Notes: generated from the letters alone by a model not told the origin. A stretch of 64,000 bases of DNA from Anisus vortex (GCA_949126835.1 OX421496.1:16386844-16450843); one strand, 5' to 3'. Counted from the stretch's first letter, positions 24,013 to 35,793 are shown. Program-made: numbers and translations.

Positions 24013-24686
24013 ACATGTTTTATAAAGGTAAGTAGGGGTTTACCAATTACAACATGTTTTATAAAGGTAAGTAGGGGTTTACCAATTACAACATGTTTTA
24101 TAAAGGTAAGTAGGGGTTTACCAATTACAACATGTTTTATAAAGGTAAGTAGGGGTTTACCAATTACAACATGTTTTATAAAGGTAAGTAGGGGTTTACC
24201 AATTACAACATGTTTTATAAAGGTAAGTAGGGGTTTACCAATTACAACATGTTTTATAAAGGTAAGTAGGGGTTTACCAATTACAACATGTTTTATAAAG
24301 GTAAGTAGGGGTTTACCAATTACAACATGTTTTATAAAGGTAAGTAGGGGTTTACCAATTACAACATGTTTTATAAAGGTAAGTAGGGGTTTACCAATTA
24401 CAACATGTTTTATAAAGGTAAGTAGGGGTTTACCAATTACAACATGTTTTATAAAGGTAAGTAGGGGTTTACCAATTACAACATGTTTTATAAAGGTAAG
24501 TAGGGGTTTACCAATTACAACATGTTTTATAAAGGTAAGTAGGGGTTTACCAATTACAACATGTTTTATAAAGGTAAGTAGGGGTTTACCAATTACAACA
24601 TGTTTTATAAAGGTAAGTAGGGGTTTACCAATTACAACATGTTTTATAAAGGTAAGTAGGGGTTTACCAATTACAACATGTTTTAT
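24013..24686 (+). repeat. 39-bp tandem array, 17 identical copies, each with a consensus 5' splice site
   Basis: Seventeen full units plus a partial one, with no difference between units that I can see. Each has AAAGGTAAGTAGGGG (a perfect AAG|GTAAGT donor match) and a small GGTAA/TTACC stem. Because 39 is divisible by 3, one frame stays open and reads a 13-residue repeat (TCFIKVSRGLPIT); this is not evidence of a gene. It lies near the 3' end of the hAT element. Confidence 0.97.
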
Positions 24687-25162
24687 TTAACATATTGATA
24701 TATATCACATGATGTATTATCTCTCATGTAATTTACAAACTTAAAAAATCGGAGGTGAAAGGGCCTCATAAGTGGAATCGCCTAGGGCCTCTTTTCATCT
24801 AAATCCGGCCCTGTTAGGACCCCACACAAGTGGGGCTTGACTGGTTTTGGAAAGAGGGGACAGCTATTTTTTTATTGACTATTTTGTACAATCTAAAAAA
24901 ATCAATATCATTTTAAAGGCTTACTTTTTTGTGATGGGTACTTTGCGTTTATGTAAAATAAAATATAGGTTGAGCAACAAATTAGTGGAAGGGTGCAACT
25001 TTGTAGTCTTAAAGATTAAGAGGGGGAATGTAGTTTTAATTCATAAAATTGCGAAAAAATTTGCAAGCTTTTTAAGAAAGGATAATTTTGTATGCTTAAC
25101 ATTTTGAATAATGAAGACCTCAAATATCTTTTTAAACCCATTGTATGCTTTTTTCAGTTTTA

Positions 25163-25497
25163 GCGAGATGCATATATTCTGGTGCAGAAACAATAGACTA
25201 AAGGCCCACATCAAGATATATATTATATCCTGGCGCAGGAACATAGACTAAAGACCCACATCGAGAGGTATATATCCTGGCGCAGGAACATAGACTAAAG
25301 GCCTACATCGAGAGGTATATATCGTTGCGCGGGTACGCTAGTCTAAAGGCCCAAATCGAGAGGTATACATCCTGGCACAGTAACGCTAGACTAAAGGCCC
25401 AAATCGAGAGGTATGTATCCTGGGGCTGAAACGCTAGTCTAAAGGCCCAAATCGAGAGGTATATATCCTGGCACAGGAACGCTAGACTAAAGCCCCT
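25163..25497. repeat. 47-48 bp minisatellite, 7 diverged copies
   Basis: Units with CGAGAGGTATATATCCTGG and CTAAAGGCCC start near 25164, 25213, 25262, 25309, 25357, 25405 and 25453. Divergence between units is moderate. Confidence 0.9.
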
Positions 25498-25499
25498 GA

Positions 25500-27710
25500 G
25501 GTTGTAAGAAATATTTAACACGTATGTGTTTTCGCTATTATGCTTAGCGTGTCTAGTGGGTATTAAAACCACATTAAAATTGTAAATTTATTGGGAGCAA
25601 TAAAGTCATTTGATTAGATCTTATCTTATACGTGTTGGCATTAAATGCGTGCTGCTTTTATTATTGGTTAATCAAGATACATACAGCGAATAAATGTATA
25701 AGTAAATGAGTTGTAACAATATTTATTATGTACTGTGCATTATATATATATATATATCAAGGATTACTTAAGACAGGACGTGCAAGCTTGAATTTCTGAC
25801 TTAGCTAGCTAAGGCCAGTTTTTTAACAGTAGCGATACAGTCCCTATTTTTTTTTTAATGTAATTATTATTCACAAAAACATTTAGGCAAGTAATTTAAA
25901 ATAAATATTATAATCGAGTTAAAAATATGAGACAATAAGGCCACGTGTCTTTAAATTAACCAATGGGAGTCGGATGATACACACACGCCCTACTTTAGGC
26001 TACAATAGCTTATATAGATATAAAATGTATGCAAAAGGAAGGAAGTCACGTCATAATGTCTAAGAACCAACTTTCTCAATTTCAATTCTAGGCCTATATT
26101 TCTTTTTAGAACAAAGGTTTATATACTGTAATCTGGTTGGATACGACCAAAGTTGACCACAGTGAATGAGTGCATAAAAGTGTTTTTGATAAAAACATTT
26201 ACTTGAGCCATTTCGACTTATATAACAAAAATATACCTGGGTAAATACACACAGGTCTATTTCATAAGATTTTTCGTTTATGTTAATAATACAAAAAAAT
26301 CAGAAAAATATGTATCTATTGAATTCAAATAATTTTAAAATGAAATACAAATCCAAGAAAGTCTTCATATTTTTACCTCTAGCTTTTAATGCCAAATTCG
26401 AGTCTTTAAAGAGCATGTCTCCTTTTTTTTAGACGTTGAAAGCCTTTCATACATCCGCGAGGTTACATATGTTAAACAGATGTATAAATCCTTTTTAGAC
26501 TGAGTTTTACAACAGACAATGTTGACGATTTCTCAGAGAAGACCGAAAGCAGGTCTACCCTCAAAGTGCCGCCATGTAAGAACAAGCAATGGTGCCCCAA
26601 ACTAAATCTTCAGAAGACATGCACATCAAGGAGGCCGGACTGGTTGTCTAAGTTACTATCGGAAAAATGCAACGCCGAAGAAGCAGACTTAAGTTTTGAA
26701 TAATCCCATAACGACAAACTTACACAAAAGTATTCAAAGTCAATGTTTGAATCTATATAATACATTTGGTTTAGCCGCCATCTTAGCTCGAATGTATGAC
26801 TCTAACTTAATTAAGACTTTGGACAAACACTTTTGTTCAGATCAAGCAGAAAACTGCATTATCTTGTTACATCTTATACAATGATTATTTACCATAAGAT
26901 AAAAAAACTATTTTTTTTGTGTGTAAAATATTAGAATAGATTGTATTAAATAGGAAACATGAATCAGAATGAAGTATATTTGTCTAGTGGTAAATGTTTA
27001 TTGCAAATCCAGCATTTTTGAACACGATTGCAAAACAAAGTTTTGGGAAATAATAGCCAAACAGCAGTAAAATACATCAACAAAACGAAGGTCAAGGTCC
27101 ATTAAGACATGGGTCCTAAAACTTCTGATGCAGGAGGGAGCAGTTTATTGTTCTTCGAATACTTTTTTTTAAATCAAGTTAACAATCGTATTAGCGAATT
27201 CCGAAGCACACTGCGCATATCTTATTTTGACAATTAATTGCAGGCCGGGTTATAACTGGTCCATAGGTCATGGTTTGGAAACCCAAGATTTAAGACTTTT
27301 GATCACGTACCCAGCCATCACTATGCGAATCTAGTTTAATTCGGTCCAGTTTGATATAATGTATATCCACCGCTATTCTTTAGAGTTTTTATGGCCTTAG
27401 AATGTTTTAGCCTTGGTCATATTTTAACGGCATTCACGCCACACCGCACATTATTCCATTTTTTTTTCTTTTAGGAACCAGCAATGACTTAGAAGTAACT
27501 TGAGTCAACCAATCAAGAAAACTTCTTCCGATCTCTCCCCTCCCCAGCTTTGCCCTCCCCGAGGAGGGGTAGAAGTTTTATATTTCTTTCTTTCCACAGC
27601 CAAATGTCTTTAAATCGTGACGTGAGATAAAAGGAAAGATAACCAATCACACCTGGGTGTTGGTTCAGGGGGAGAAAAATCATCTGCAACAAATCGTAGC
27701 GTGACCACAC
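25500..27710. other. AT-rich intergenic DNA, no gene recognised
   Basis: This stretch includes a (TA)n run at about 25741-25757 and only short anonymous frames. No splice-supported gene or element ends were found. Confidence 0.4.
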
Positions 27711-27720
27711 GTCACGTGAC
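27711..27720. promoter_or_regulatory. Palindromic GTCACGTGAC E-box
   Basis: A perfect 10-bp palindrome matching the extended E-box/CLEAR-type site of MiT/USF bHLH factors, near two CCAAT-like motifs (ACCAATCA at about 27509 and 27642). No adjacent gene was identified, so function is uncertain. Confidence 0.25.
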
Positions 27721-28055
27721 AATAAGGGACTATGTAATGTTCACAGTGTACGCCTTGCTGTAGCCAACGTGGCTGTCAGGGTTCCAACTTTCAGGATGTA
27801 AGCACAAAGGACAAACTTTTCAGAAACATGAAATCTTATGATAATGGAAGGATCTATGGCGCATTTTTCAAATCCTTTTACAACTATCAGACCCTGACAT
27901 CAACTCAGTAGAGTAATTAGAGAAGAGGGGCGGAGGTTGTGTCCCCCCCCCCTGGGCGCCAAACTGACAGTTTCTAAAACATTGATTAGCTCTTTATCCC
28001 TTTTAGCCCATATAATTAAATCCGTATCCTTGCTTGTTTGTTGTTCAATATTAAA

Positions 28056-28120
28056 TGTGCTCTGAGCTTACATTATATTTGTTGGCAACGCTATACACAT
28101 TTTAATAGAATTATTATTAT
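28056..28120 (+). repeat. SINE/CR1-type 3' tail, copy 1
   Basis: The block TGTGCTCTGAGCTTACATTA, TTGTTGGCAACGCTATACAC and then ATTATTATT is shared with 31196-31256 and 53815-53870. A GCGCTATA motif followed by ATT repeats is typical of tails recognised by CR1/L2-like machinery. Confidence 0.6.
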
Positions 28121-28612
28121 CTACATAGTTACATTTATTAAAAAATGTAAGCTAACATTTTAAAAAAGAGCTCATTTCGCCCAGGCACACCATGTACTAT
28201 TTTCCTTAGCTTCGCCACCGCGTTAAACCCCTTTACTACAATTTGTCGGATAATTTATCCTCCAAAACACAAGAGCTACAGAAAATAAGAGCTTTGAATG
28301 TCAAGGTCACTCACGCCGGATACCGCCGTCATCATTTTTTTCTTTTGTCGTCGCTAATGTCAGACGTCACATCCCCGCATTCCCCCACCCACACGAACAA
28401 ACCACCTTTACGGCTGTGCCTAAACTAAATTCTAATTTACCAGCGTTTTCCTGTAGACTTTTGACTTTTAAAAATGAAGCGCTAACTTTTTGTTGATGGA
28501 GCAAAAAAATAAATAAACAAGCATGGCAAAATTTGTTCCCAGCAAGCGATAACACACACACACAAAGATAACAAAGTAACAAGAAAACCATAAAAACCAA
28601 GTTTTTATTATA

Positions 28613-29006
28613 CTCCCTTTATTTGCAAACTAAGTTTACCATCATGTAATTAAATAATTGATTGACTACTGCAAATGAAACGTACAGAAAAATAATCTTA
28701 GCGCATAATTTTTTTTCTCGCTTTGCGCCGAAAAACTATAAAAAGTTGCACAGGAATTTTTAAAGTGAAACCAAAATTTTTCTTATACTTTCCTTTTAAG
28801 AAATTTATATTATCATAATTGTAGTATTATTAAGTTGTTTTAACTGAAAATTTGATAGGATGTATTGTTAGGCGCCACAAGTCTGCTGTCCGAATTTCAG
28901 CTCGATTGGACCACGGGAAGTGGTCCAAAAATCGAAGCCGATTCTTGATCCCACGACGCATGATTGCAATCAGACAGACAGAAATTGCAACTTAAAATAA
29001 AGGGAG
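28613..29006. mobile_element. CTCCC-ended MITE, copy 2 (inverted relative to the others)
   Basis: CTCCCTTTAT at 28613 and ATAAAGGGAG ending at 29006 are inverted repeats bounded by TA dinucleotides. The interior, read on the minus strand, matches copies 1 and 3 (CGACCACTT..., ...CTCGATTGGACCACGG). Confidence 0.8.
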
Positions 29007-30180
29007 TAAAAAGAAAAGTAAAAAGGTAATTCTGTCCATAAAATCTGCAGGAATAATTGAACAAATAAAAGGAAAACATGTAGACTTGCAAAATGCATTA
29101 CGTCATGAAATTATTTTGTGATGGCTTTTAAAAAAAAATATGTCTTTAAGTACGTAATGTACATCACACAAAGTTAAACACTTTCAAATCCACCACGTTA
29201 CTCCTATTTTCTTCCACCTTTCCATATGATCTATTCCCTTTTCTTTAAATATGGATACATTTCGCCTTCCTTTCCCAATCCGAGTATCCGATACGCTTAA
29301 ACACACACATACATACATGTACGCACACACACACACACAAACAAACTCACACAAACCACACACATTTCCCCTACACACATAGACACACACTCACACACTC
29401 ACACCGCGTAATATGATTTATCCTTGGAAATATTTTGTTTCTCGTCTTGTACAGCAATAATAGATTAGTGAAAAAGACAACAACAACTGAACACAACAAT
29501 TAACTGGTTTGAAGTTTGACCTTAATGATAATTTATTTCAACAGCATTCTAGAGCGCTCCCTTTCCCTCATTCACTCTCTCATCCTATGATTGCCCCCCC
29601 CCCCTTCTAACTCTCTCTCTCTCTTTCTTGGGGGAAGGTAACATTTTCTTGGTGCCTTAAACTAAACCCCGCCCTTGAGGCATTCCCACAGATGGTAAAT
29701 GGGTGTCGGTGGTTTAATTTTTTCTTCTTCTGTAAAAGGGAGGGGGGGGGGAATTTGTAATGGAAGAAATGAAGGGTGGGGCGGGATGTGAACTGTGATG
29801 GAGAAAGGGTGGGGGTAAGGAAGGGCGTGTGTATGATATAGCACGTGTACAGACGGTTTGAAGGTCACCTTGACGGTGAGCACATTCATGGCGATATGCA
29901 CGTGCAGTGAAATCCGCCAGAACGAGGTGACCAATCAAATTGTTATCTCATACTTTCCACCCCCAAAACAAACCCCTACAGACAGCCCCCGACCCCTCCC
30001 CCCCCATCACAGACCCCCACTAACCCCATCATAATGATTTTGTTAGATCTACCATTTATTTGACTCTATTCTTTCTCCCTTCATGTTCAGAACATCTTGA
30101 TTTACTGCTATGTATCATTCTATTAACACATTTCCCCAAAACTTACATAAAAAAAACAAGACAAACACACACTCTGCCCT
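29007..30180. other. Intergenic DNA with CA and homopolymer tracts
   Basis: It contains CA-rich repeats at about 29300-29405, several C or G runs and the short frames they create. No gene is recognised. Confidence 0.45.
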
Positions 30181-30184
30181 AGAA

Positions 30185-30628
30185 CATTTGGCCCTTAGAC
30201 CGACACGGAACAATAGTCTAAATTGCAAGATTGAAACATTTGACTTTAAAATGTGAGGACCTGGAACGATGGCCCTAGTGCGACTCTTGAGCATTTGACC
30301 TCAGTGCGGCCTTGGACCGTTGCTGCGTGGGACTTTTGGTTTGCAACATTCGTACTTAGTGTGGACCTGGAACATTTGGGTCTAGCATGGGCCTGGAACA
30401 TTAAGCTCTAGTGCAGCCGTGGAACATTTGGCCCTAGTACGGGCCTGGAACAGTTGGCCGCTAGAGCGGGCCTGGAACATTTAGCCCTTGTGTGGGCCTA
30501 TAACATTGGTAGCTAGTTCGGGCCTTATATATTTAGCCCTTTGTGCAAGCCGACAACATTGGCAGCTAGAGTGGGCCAAAAACAGTTGGCCCTATTGCGG
30601 GCCTGAAGCAGTTGGCTGCTAGTGCGGT
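30185..30628. repeat. Degenerate ~30-bp minisatellite (GGCCTGGAACATTTGGCCCT-like)
   Basis: About 14 diverged units of a GGCCTGGAACATTTGGCCCTAGTGC-type motif, best preserved at 30365-30490. It is an old array with frequent substitutions. Confidence 0.8.
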
Positions 30629-31195
30629 GTATGTTTATAGAAGCTTACGTGTAGGAACGCACCGAAAAGGTAATCATCAGTCGAAAGGGGAGTTTGTTTG
30701 GCAACACAGTTCCAGTGCCGGAGTTCTTACACCTTCGTTAGGTCTCAGGTATTATAAACCATGACAGGTACGACGCTACCAGCCTACATCCCATACTTGA
30801 TTCCTACAGACACCCTCCGCACCCACCTCATTCCCCCTTCCCCAACATCCCGAAAAAAATCTACCAACGTCACCGTTTTTTTTATCAGGAGGAAAAGAAA
30901 GGGAAAAAGAAGAAAGAAAATAAACCGACAGTCCATCAAAGGAGACGCCCATGACCTAACGTTGTTCAGGTGATGGGTTCTCGACCTTTGGCCTTTAACT
31001 AGAGGTATTTTGGGAAAGTTCCCTTTATTTTCGGTATTTTTTTTTATATCATATATTATATTATATAATATATATTGTATTGCTGTTGTCAGGAATAACT
31101 TTGTTTAAGCAAGAAAACTGATTTATAGGATAAAACTCTACAGAAATTGTAAATTAATTATTGAGCAGTAGAGGTAAACACGTTTGAATTGTGAA

Positions 31196-31256
31196 TGCCC
31201 TGAGCTTACATTATGTTTGTTGGCAGCGCTATACAAATACTATTAATATTATTATG
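31196..31256 (+). repeat. SINE/CR1-type 3' tail, copy 2
   Basis: CCTGAGCTTACATTATGTTT, TTGGCAGCGCTATACAAATA and a terminal ATTATT; closely similar to 28056-28120. Confidence 0.6.
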
Positions 31257-31832
31257 TATAGTGTGTAACAATGAATACGTGACAGCTGATTAATAGAGAA
31301 TCTTTTGTATACACATGGAGTGCAAGCTTTAATCGCTCATTTGCTTTATAAATGTCTATATTATGATACAGTATCATACACACTACACACACACAGTATC
31401 CCTTTCACCTTAACTCCCATACGCCAAGACGTATACAAAAAATTACGATGTAAAAGTCTCGATTTAACCCCTTTTAAAAAAAAAAATTAAATGATCAGTT
31501 CTTAAAAGAAAGAAACAGAGATTTACATATTATATATTAAAAAGAAGCAAATCTTTATTGCCAACATTTTTCAGATTTTTGTACTTTTTTTTCTTTTTCT
31601 AATGCTAAATGCTTTGAAGAAAATGTTTATTTTTCTCAAGATAGGACGATGAAAACCGGAAGTTTATAGAAACATTTTTCTCTTTTCGGTTCCTTGAGGA
31701 ACATATTGTGATCACTGTCCAATCAAGACGTCTTTTTCACGGTCTCCTACAAGTCTTTTGAGTTCCAGTACTTGCAGACATAAAATAAGAAAGTATTTAA
31801 CATTTGGAATTTTGAGATCTTAACTGTTTTTA

Positions 31833-32336
31833 CTCCCTTTCTTTTAACTCGTACTGTCTGTCTGTCTGTCTACTTAGTTGGTTGGTTGGTTGCTTGTTAG
31901 CAAAACTTTGCATCGATTTTTCGACCACTTCCCGTCGTCCAATCGAGCTGAAACTTGGGCAGCAGACTTGTCCCGACTAAAAATACATTATATCAAATTT
32001 TCAGCATCATAGCCTTTGGAATAGTCACGAATTCCTTCCACCAATTTGCGGATCGATGAAAATATTTTACGTAAAACATTACTGCCTCTACCGGAAGAGA
32101 CGGAAGTAAAAAAACTTTTCGGATATGTTCGTTTTTACGAAATAAATAGAATGAAAACGACAGATTGTAGCCAAAACAAAGCGAGTTATCTTTTTATGTT
32201 TTTTTGCGGCCAAAGCTAGAAAAAAAAGGATGCGCAAAATTTTAGGGTGAAATTCATAAGGTATGATATCACTTACATTTATTTTAATCTATCAAAATAT
32301 AAATTAAAAATAAACTTAGTTTACAAAGCAAGGGAG
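31833..32336. mobile_element. CTCCC-ended MITE, copy 3
   Basis: CTCCCTTTCTTTTAACTCGT at the left and AAGGGAG at the right, TA-flanked. The interior includes CGACCACTTCCCGTCGTCCA, which matches copy 1, and its 504-bp length is the largest of the three. Confidence 0.8.
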
Positions 32337-32339
32337 TAG

Positions 32340-33920
32340 TTAGTTTTTTATAGATTTTTTTTTAAAGGTAGAATGTTTGAGCTTTTATTGTAAGTTTTAC
32401 GCCGGAAGATGGAACATACAAAGTTGATGAACGATAAAAAATAATGTCTCTTCCTATTAGAGGTTAAATTTGTCTGTCGTATAATGATTGTCTGTTTTAC
32501 AAATAAACTGGACTCCACCGTTGCACATGTCACGGTTCTGGACGCAACCATGACTTCTTAGCACTAATGTAGATAGATAGTAGTGTAGAACGTAAGATCA
32601 TAGATTAGCGTATGTTTAGGATAGAAAGGAGGAGAGTAGTCTGACGTTATAACACACATCTCTCTCTCACGCAACTGTAACTCTCCAGCCACCCTTCAAG
32701 ACCTCTCTCCAACCTTCACTACATTCTATTATTTTCCCATTCAGAGCTTACTAACTAAATGCTGGATGAATGGATGAATGAAAGTGTATATGTCAGTTAT
32801 GTGAAACCTACAATGTATATATTTATATCATGTCTTCGATTATTAATTCATGTCGTTATTTTAATATGTTTATACGGATATCACTTTAGTAACTATTAAT
32901 TCATATTGCTAATTCAACATACATGTATATAGGCATTACGTCATTCGACTCCTCGCTGAACCCCCACCTTTCCCCCCCCCTTCCGTGCTCTCCCCTGCCA
33001 CCCCCCTTATCTCCCCTTCACCTACCCAACTCACGGGGCAGCGGCATGTTAATTAATCCCTTTGTCCCGCTGGCTCCTGAGACACTGACCAGATAAGCCG
33101 TTTCACACATAATTATTTAACACTTCTCGGGGAAGTTTGACCGCTGACAAATTGATATAGAGATATTAAGTCCCCTTTAGGGAAGATGAATCATTTTCCC
33201 TCTCCTCTGTTCCCCTACCACCCCGCTTGTTGGCTGTATTAATTGCTTTCATCGACACAACCCCACCCCGTCTACACTCCCCCCGCCTTCCCCCTCTAGT
33301 AAGTCATCCCTTTATACAGAAATATCTTCGAACTAGCCAATCGGAAACATATCTAAATCTAAATTAAGGAAGTTAGCCAACTAAATTGAGATAGACCACG
33401 TGATTTAGAGTAGTAAGAACTTGAGCGCAAAAACTTAGAGGTCAGTCTTGGTTTGGCTCTCGGCCTGTAAACTTAAACCTTGGGCCTGTACATTTTGACT
33501 CGCATATTAGACCCCCCCCCCCCCCGCATGTTTAGATTCTAGATTCTCGGACGTAATAGATGTTCCACAGTGTAGTTGTGTAACTAAATGATAGATTACA
33601 TGACAATACTATAAGCTAGTGCTAGCTGTTACTGTATCGATTCGTGTATATTTCCCCATTGGATTACTGAGTGACAATAAAAATTATAACCATCACCAGA
33701 GATTTGCTTGTGTACACCTTAGAACTGTTTGTGTGTGTATATTATGTCATCTAACGAGCCAGGAGAGAACTAATTAATATTTCAGGTCGATTACAGTGTC
33801 GGCACATCATACTCTTACGACAACAAGCCACAATAACGCCAATCACCCACATCCCGATCCTGACAGCGCATGAAAAGCAAGAGTTGGACTGTCATCAGTT
33901 GATTAAAGCAGATACATAGA
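32340..33920. other. Intergenic DNA, no gene recognised
   Basis: Pyrimidine-rich stretches (32940-33300) and a C-run near 33512-33525. No convincing ORF or RNA gene. Confidence 0.45.
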
Positions 33921-34004
33921 CGCATACAGATACACAAAGATGAAGCCTTTATAATGTTCAGTCCAACACATCAAACACATGTCCCCGATTACACAAACAT
34001 TAAA
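33921..34004. repeat. Inverted repeat partner A of 37838-37922
   Basis: An 80-base block (GTTCAGTCCAACACATCAAA, then CATGTCCCCGATTACACAAA) recurs as its reverse complement at 37838-37922 with about 90% identity. The LTR element and the foldback element lie between the two copies. Confidence 0.85.
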
Positions 34005-34170
34005 TAGGCAAGCGTTAGACTGCTATCAGTGGATTATAGTAGCAAACAGCGTCCAGATTGAGCTGGACCCAAAAAGGATTAACGTAAAAAAATAACATAC
34101 ACTTGCTGTCTGAACTAAAAAACAACTATAATTCAAACAATTGAAAGTTATTTTAACTTTAAATTATTTA

Positions 34171-34483
34171 TGTGGTGGTGTGTGTGTTATGGTCTTATAA
34201 TAAACCACTGACAAGAGTCTAGTTTTCAGTTCAGATTGTGTTTTATTTAACATTATCAGAGACAGGTACCCAGTGTTGGCTTGCCACTGGCATGAACACC
34301 TTAGATTTACTATAAATTTCCTGTAAAGCAAACAAATGGAAATTGGCAACGCCTGTTCATAACATGAAGCCGACATAAATATCAATGCAGTGGACAGAGT
34401 TATCGGAATTAGTTAAATTAGTGCGCATAAAATAGCTGACAACTGCGCTGCCAAACTAGCCATTTTATGGGGCGCTATACCAC
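34171..34483 (-). repeat. 3' long terminal repeat
   Basis: It pairs with 35815-36126. It is preceded, in element orientation, by a short G-rich stretch (GGTGGGTAGG, 34484-34493) as a possible polypurine tract. The first base differs from the 5' copy. Confidence 0.92.
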
Positions 34484-34495
34484 CTACCCACCAGC

Positions 34496-34915
34496 CTAAT
34501 TCGACCCGTCACTCATGAGTCCAAGAATGACATGTGCCACTGGGAAGGCAGCCAACAGCAAGAACAACAAAGGCACTGTGGGTGTTGGCTGGCACATGGT
34601 CCCTTGTGAGGTTACACTGGTTACCCCTTGAAGTGTTGTCGTAGTACTCCGAGGACATTCCTGCAGCCGTGGCGAACATTGAGATTCATTTTGTTGTTTA
34701 ATGTGGGCAGGAGGCTCGTTGCTCGCCAGGGTAGCAGTCACTGGTTCAGGCCTTAGGGCGTTATGGGATTGAGGCTTATCGTGATCGGTTGGCCGACGTT
34801 CCGAAAAATGTGGCGTCCCATTGCCGGCACCAGAATGTGGTACGCACGACTGACCACTCCTGACAAACACCTGGTTTTTGACTTCTCCGCAGGGACTGAA
34901 GGTCTGTCATCCTGG
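34496..34915 (-). CDS. Last open frame of the LTR element, S/T/P-rich with hydrophobic C-terminus
   Basis: This frame is open from about 34915 to the TAG at 34496, overlaps the tail of the cold-shock frame, and ends only 12 bases before the 3' LTR. It has no clear ATG at its beginning. The body is rich in Ser, Thr, Pro and Gln. The C-terminus has a hydrophobic segment ([20 protein letters not shown]) followed by six residues, which could be a membrane anchor or a GPI-type signal. I do not recognise a family. It could also be a chance frame or a frameshifted extension of the upstream ORF. Confidence 0.4.
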
Positions 34916-35318
34916 GCTTAGCCAGGGATTTTTGTCCTGGTCTATCACCATCACCGTTATGTGGATACCGCCTATGTCTGAGTCTGCGACGATCAGCTGC
35001 ATGTTTACTGAATTGTACATCAGAACCACCTGGACCTGTTACGTTTGCAGCCTGATTACCCTTCTTGCCTTCAACAACATCGAACTCGACTTTTTCACCA
35101 TCCCCAACACTCCTAAGGTATTTGTTTGGGTTGTTTCTTATAATGGCTGTATAGTGCACAAACACATCTTCCTTTGTGTCCTCACGATTGATAAATCCAT
35201 AACCACGTTTGACATTGAACCATTGGACTGTTCCTGTCACATTAGCAGCCATAACATTTCTTTTCATACGCTTTGGTGGAGAGTCGTTGGCAGCCCCTCC
35301 CAGCACTCGACTCCGCAT
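34776..35318 (-). CDS. Y-box-type cold-shock domain protein captured in the LTR element
   Basis: The 180-codon frame contains a complete cold-shock domain (about residues 26-98), the single-stranded nucleic-acid-binding fold of YBX proteins. RNP1 reads KRGYGFI (37-43) and RNP2 VFVHYTAI (52-59, with Tyr where YBX proteins usually have Gln). The Y-box-specific extension [20 protein letters not shown] and ANVTGPGG is present, then a basic C-terminal start ([15 protein letters not shown]). The domain is intronless, as expected of a reverse-transcribed capture. Residues after about 135 do not resemble YBX proteins. The upstream Gag frame is one base out of phase across the C tract, so the two may once have formed one fusion or may be read by frameshifting. 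Confidence 0.85.
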   Translation of the reverse strand: MRSRVLGGAANDSPPKRMKRNVMAANVTGTVQWFNVKRGYGFINREDTKEDVFVHYTAIIRNNPNKYLRSVGDGEKVEFDVVEGKKGNQAANVTGPGGSDVQFSKHAADRRRLRHRRYPHNGDGDRPGQKSLAKPRMTDLQSLRRSQKPGVCQEWSVVRTTFWCRQWDATFFGTSANRSR

Positions 35319-35688
35319 GCCGGGGGGGGGGGGGCGCTAGTTTTTGGTGACTAGATGTGCAACGCCCTTTTATGTGTCCTGGTTCCCAGCAAGAGGTGCA
35401 GACAGGCACATCCTGCTTATTATAAGGGTAGAATTTCCTTCTATAAGGAAAAACATTTGACCGAACCTCCCTCCATATTAGATCAGGCGGTGCAAATTGT
35501 TTACTTTGTCCAACTCCAGATGGATGGTTGCCCTGTATGACCTGATGACTTCTGCCACTGTATTGGTGGTGCCGATAGATGTTGCCAGGCTCTCTCCCAG
35601 AGACATCTATCCTTTTCTTTGCTTCAATTACTTCGAGTCTTACGCTCAACTGTGAAAGCCTTGAAAATATATTGTAACGGTCCACCAT
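35242..35688 (-). CDS. Gag-like protein with CCHC zinc knuckle (fragment, element ORF 1)
   Basis: The 148-codon frame starts at ATG 35686-35688, with an in-frame stop just upstream. A short heptad-like segment ([17 protein letters not shown]) precedes a basic region and then the zinc knuckle [14 protein letters not shown] (C-x2-C-x4-H-x4-C, about residues 97-110), the nucleic-acid-binding motif of retroelement Gag proteins. Right after the knuckle the frame crosses a 13-base C tract (35322-35334) and continues out of phase with the cold-shock frame until 35242. The matrix and capsid parts of an ordinary Gag are absent or unrecognisable, so this is a reduced Gag. Confidence 0.75.
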   Translation of the reverse strand: MVDRYNIFSRLSQLSVRLEVIEAKKRIDVSGREPGNIYRHHQYSGRSHQVIQGNHPSGVGQSKQFAPPDLIWREVRSNVFPYRRKFYPYNKQDVPVCTSCWEPGHIKGRCTSSHQKLAPPPPRHAESSAGRGCQRLSTKAYEKKCYGC

Positions 35689-35793
35689 CAGTTGCTAGGA
35701 CATCTGGCTCTCGGGAAGGCAATGCAGACCAGCTCTCTCCTTTCCTGGCGTACCTGTTTCTGCTCGTTGATACACACACCAAATTGCGAACAA

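Larger units (their letters stand above)
21796..24813 (+). mobile_element. hAT-superfamily DNA transposon with 8-bp target duplication
   Basis: The terminal inverted repeats CAGGGCCGGATTT (21796) and AAATCCGGCCCTG (ending 24813) are perfect over 13 bases. They are flanked on both sides by TTAGGACC (21788-21795 and 24814-24821). An 8-bp duplication and CAGGG termini are diagnostic of hAT elements. The 3,018-bp element contains a broken transposase (about 21960-23075), a nested CTCCC-ended MITE (23411-23849) and an array of identical 39-bp repeats (24013-24686). Confidence 0.93.

Noticed and set aside
24013..24686. CRISPR array
   Set aside because: Units are contiguous and identical with no spacers, in a eukaryotic hAT element.
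23980..24690. 236-codon ORF of 13-residue repeats
   Set aside because: The 39-bp tandem unit is divisible by three, so openness is automatic. It has no flanking gene context and sits inside a hAT element.
34878..35354. 158-codon plus-strand ORF across the LTR element
   Set aside because: It is antisense to the cold-shock frame, whose domain similarity is unambiguous.
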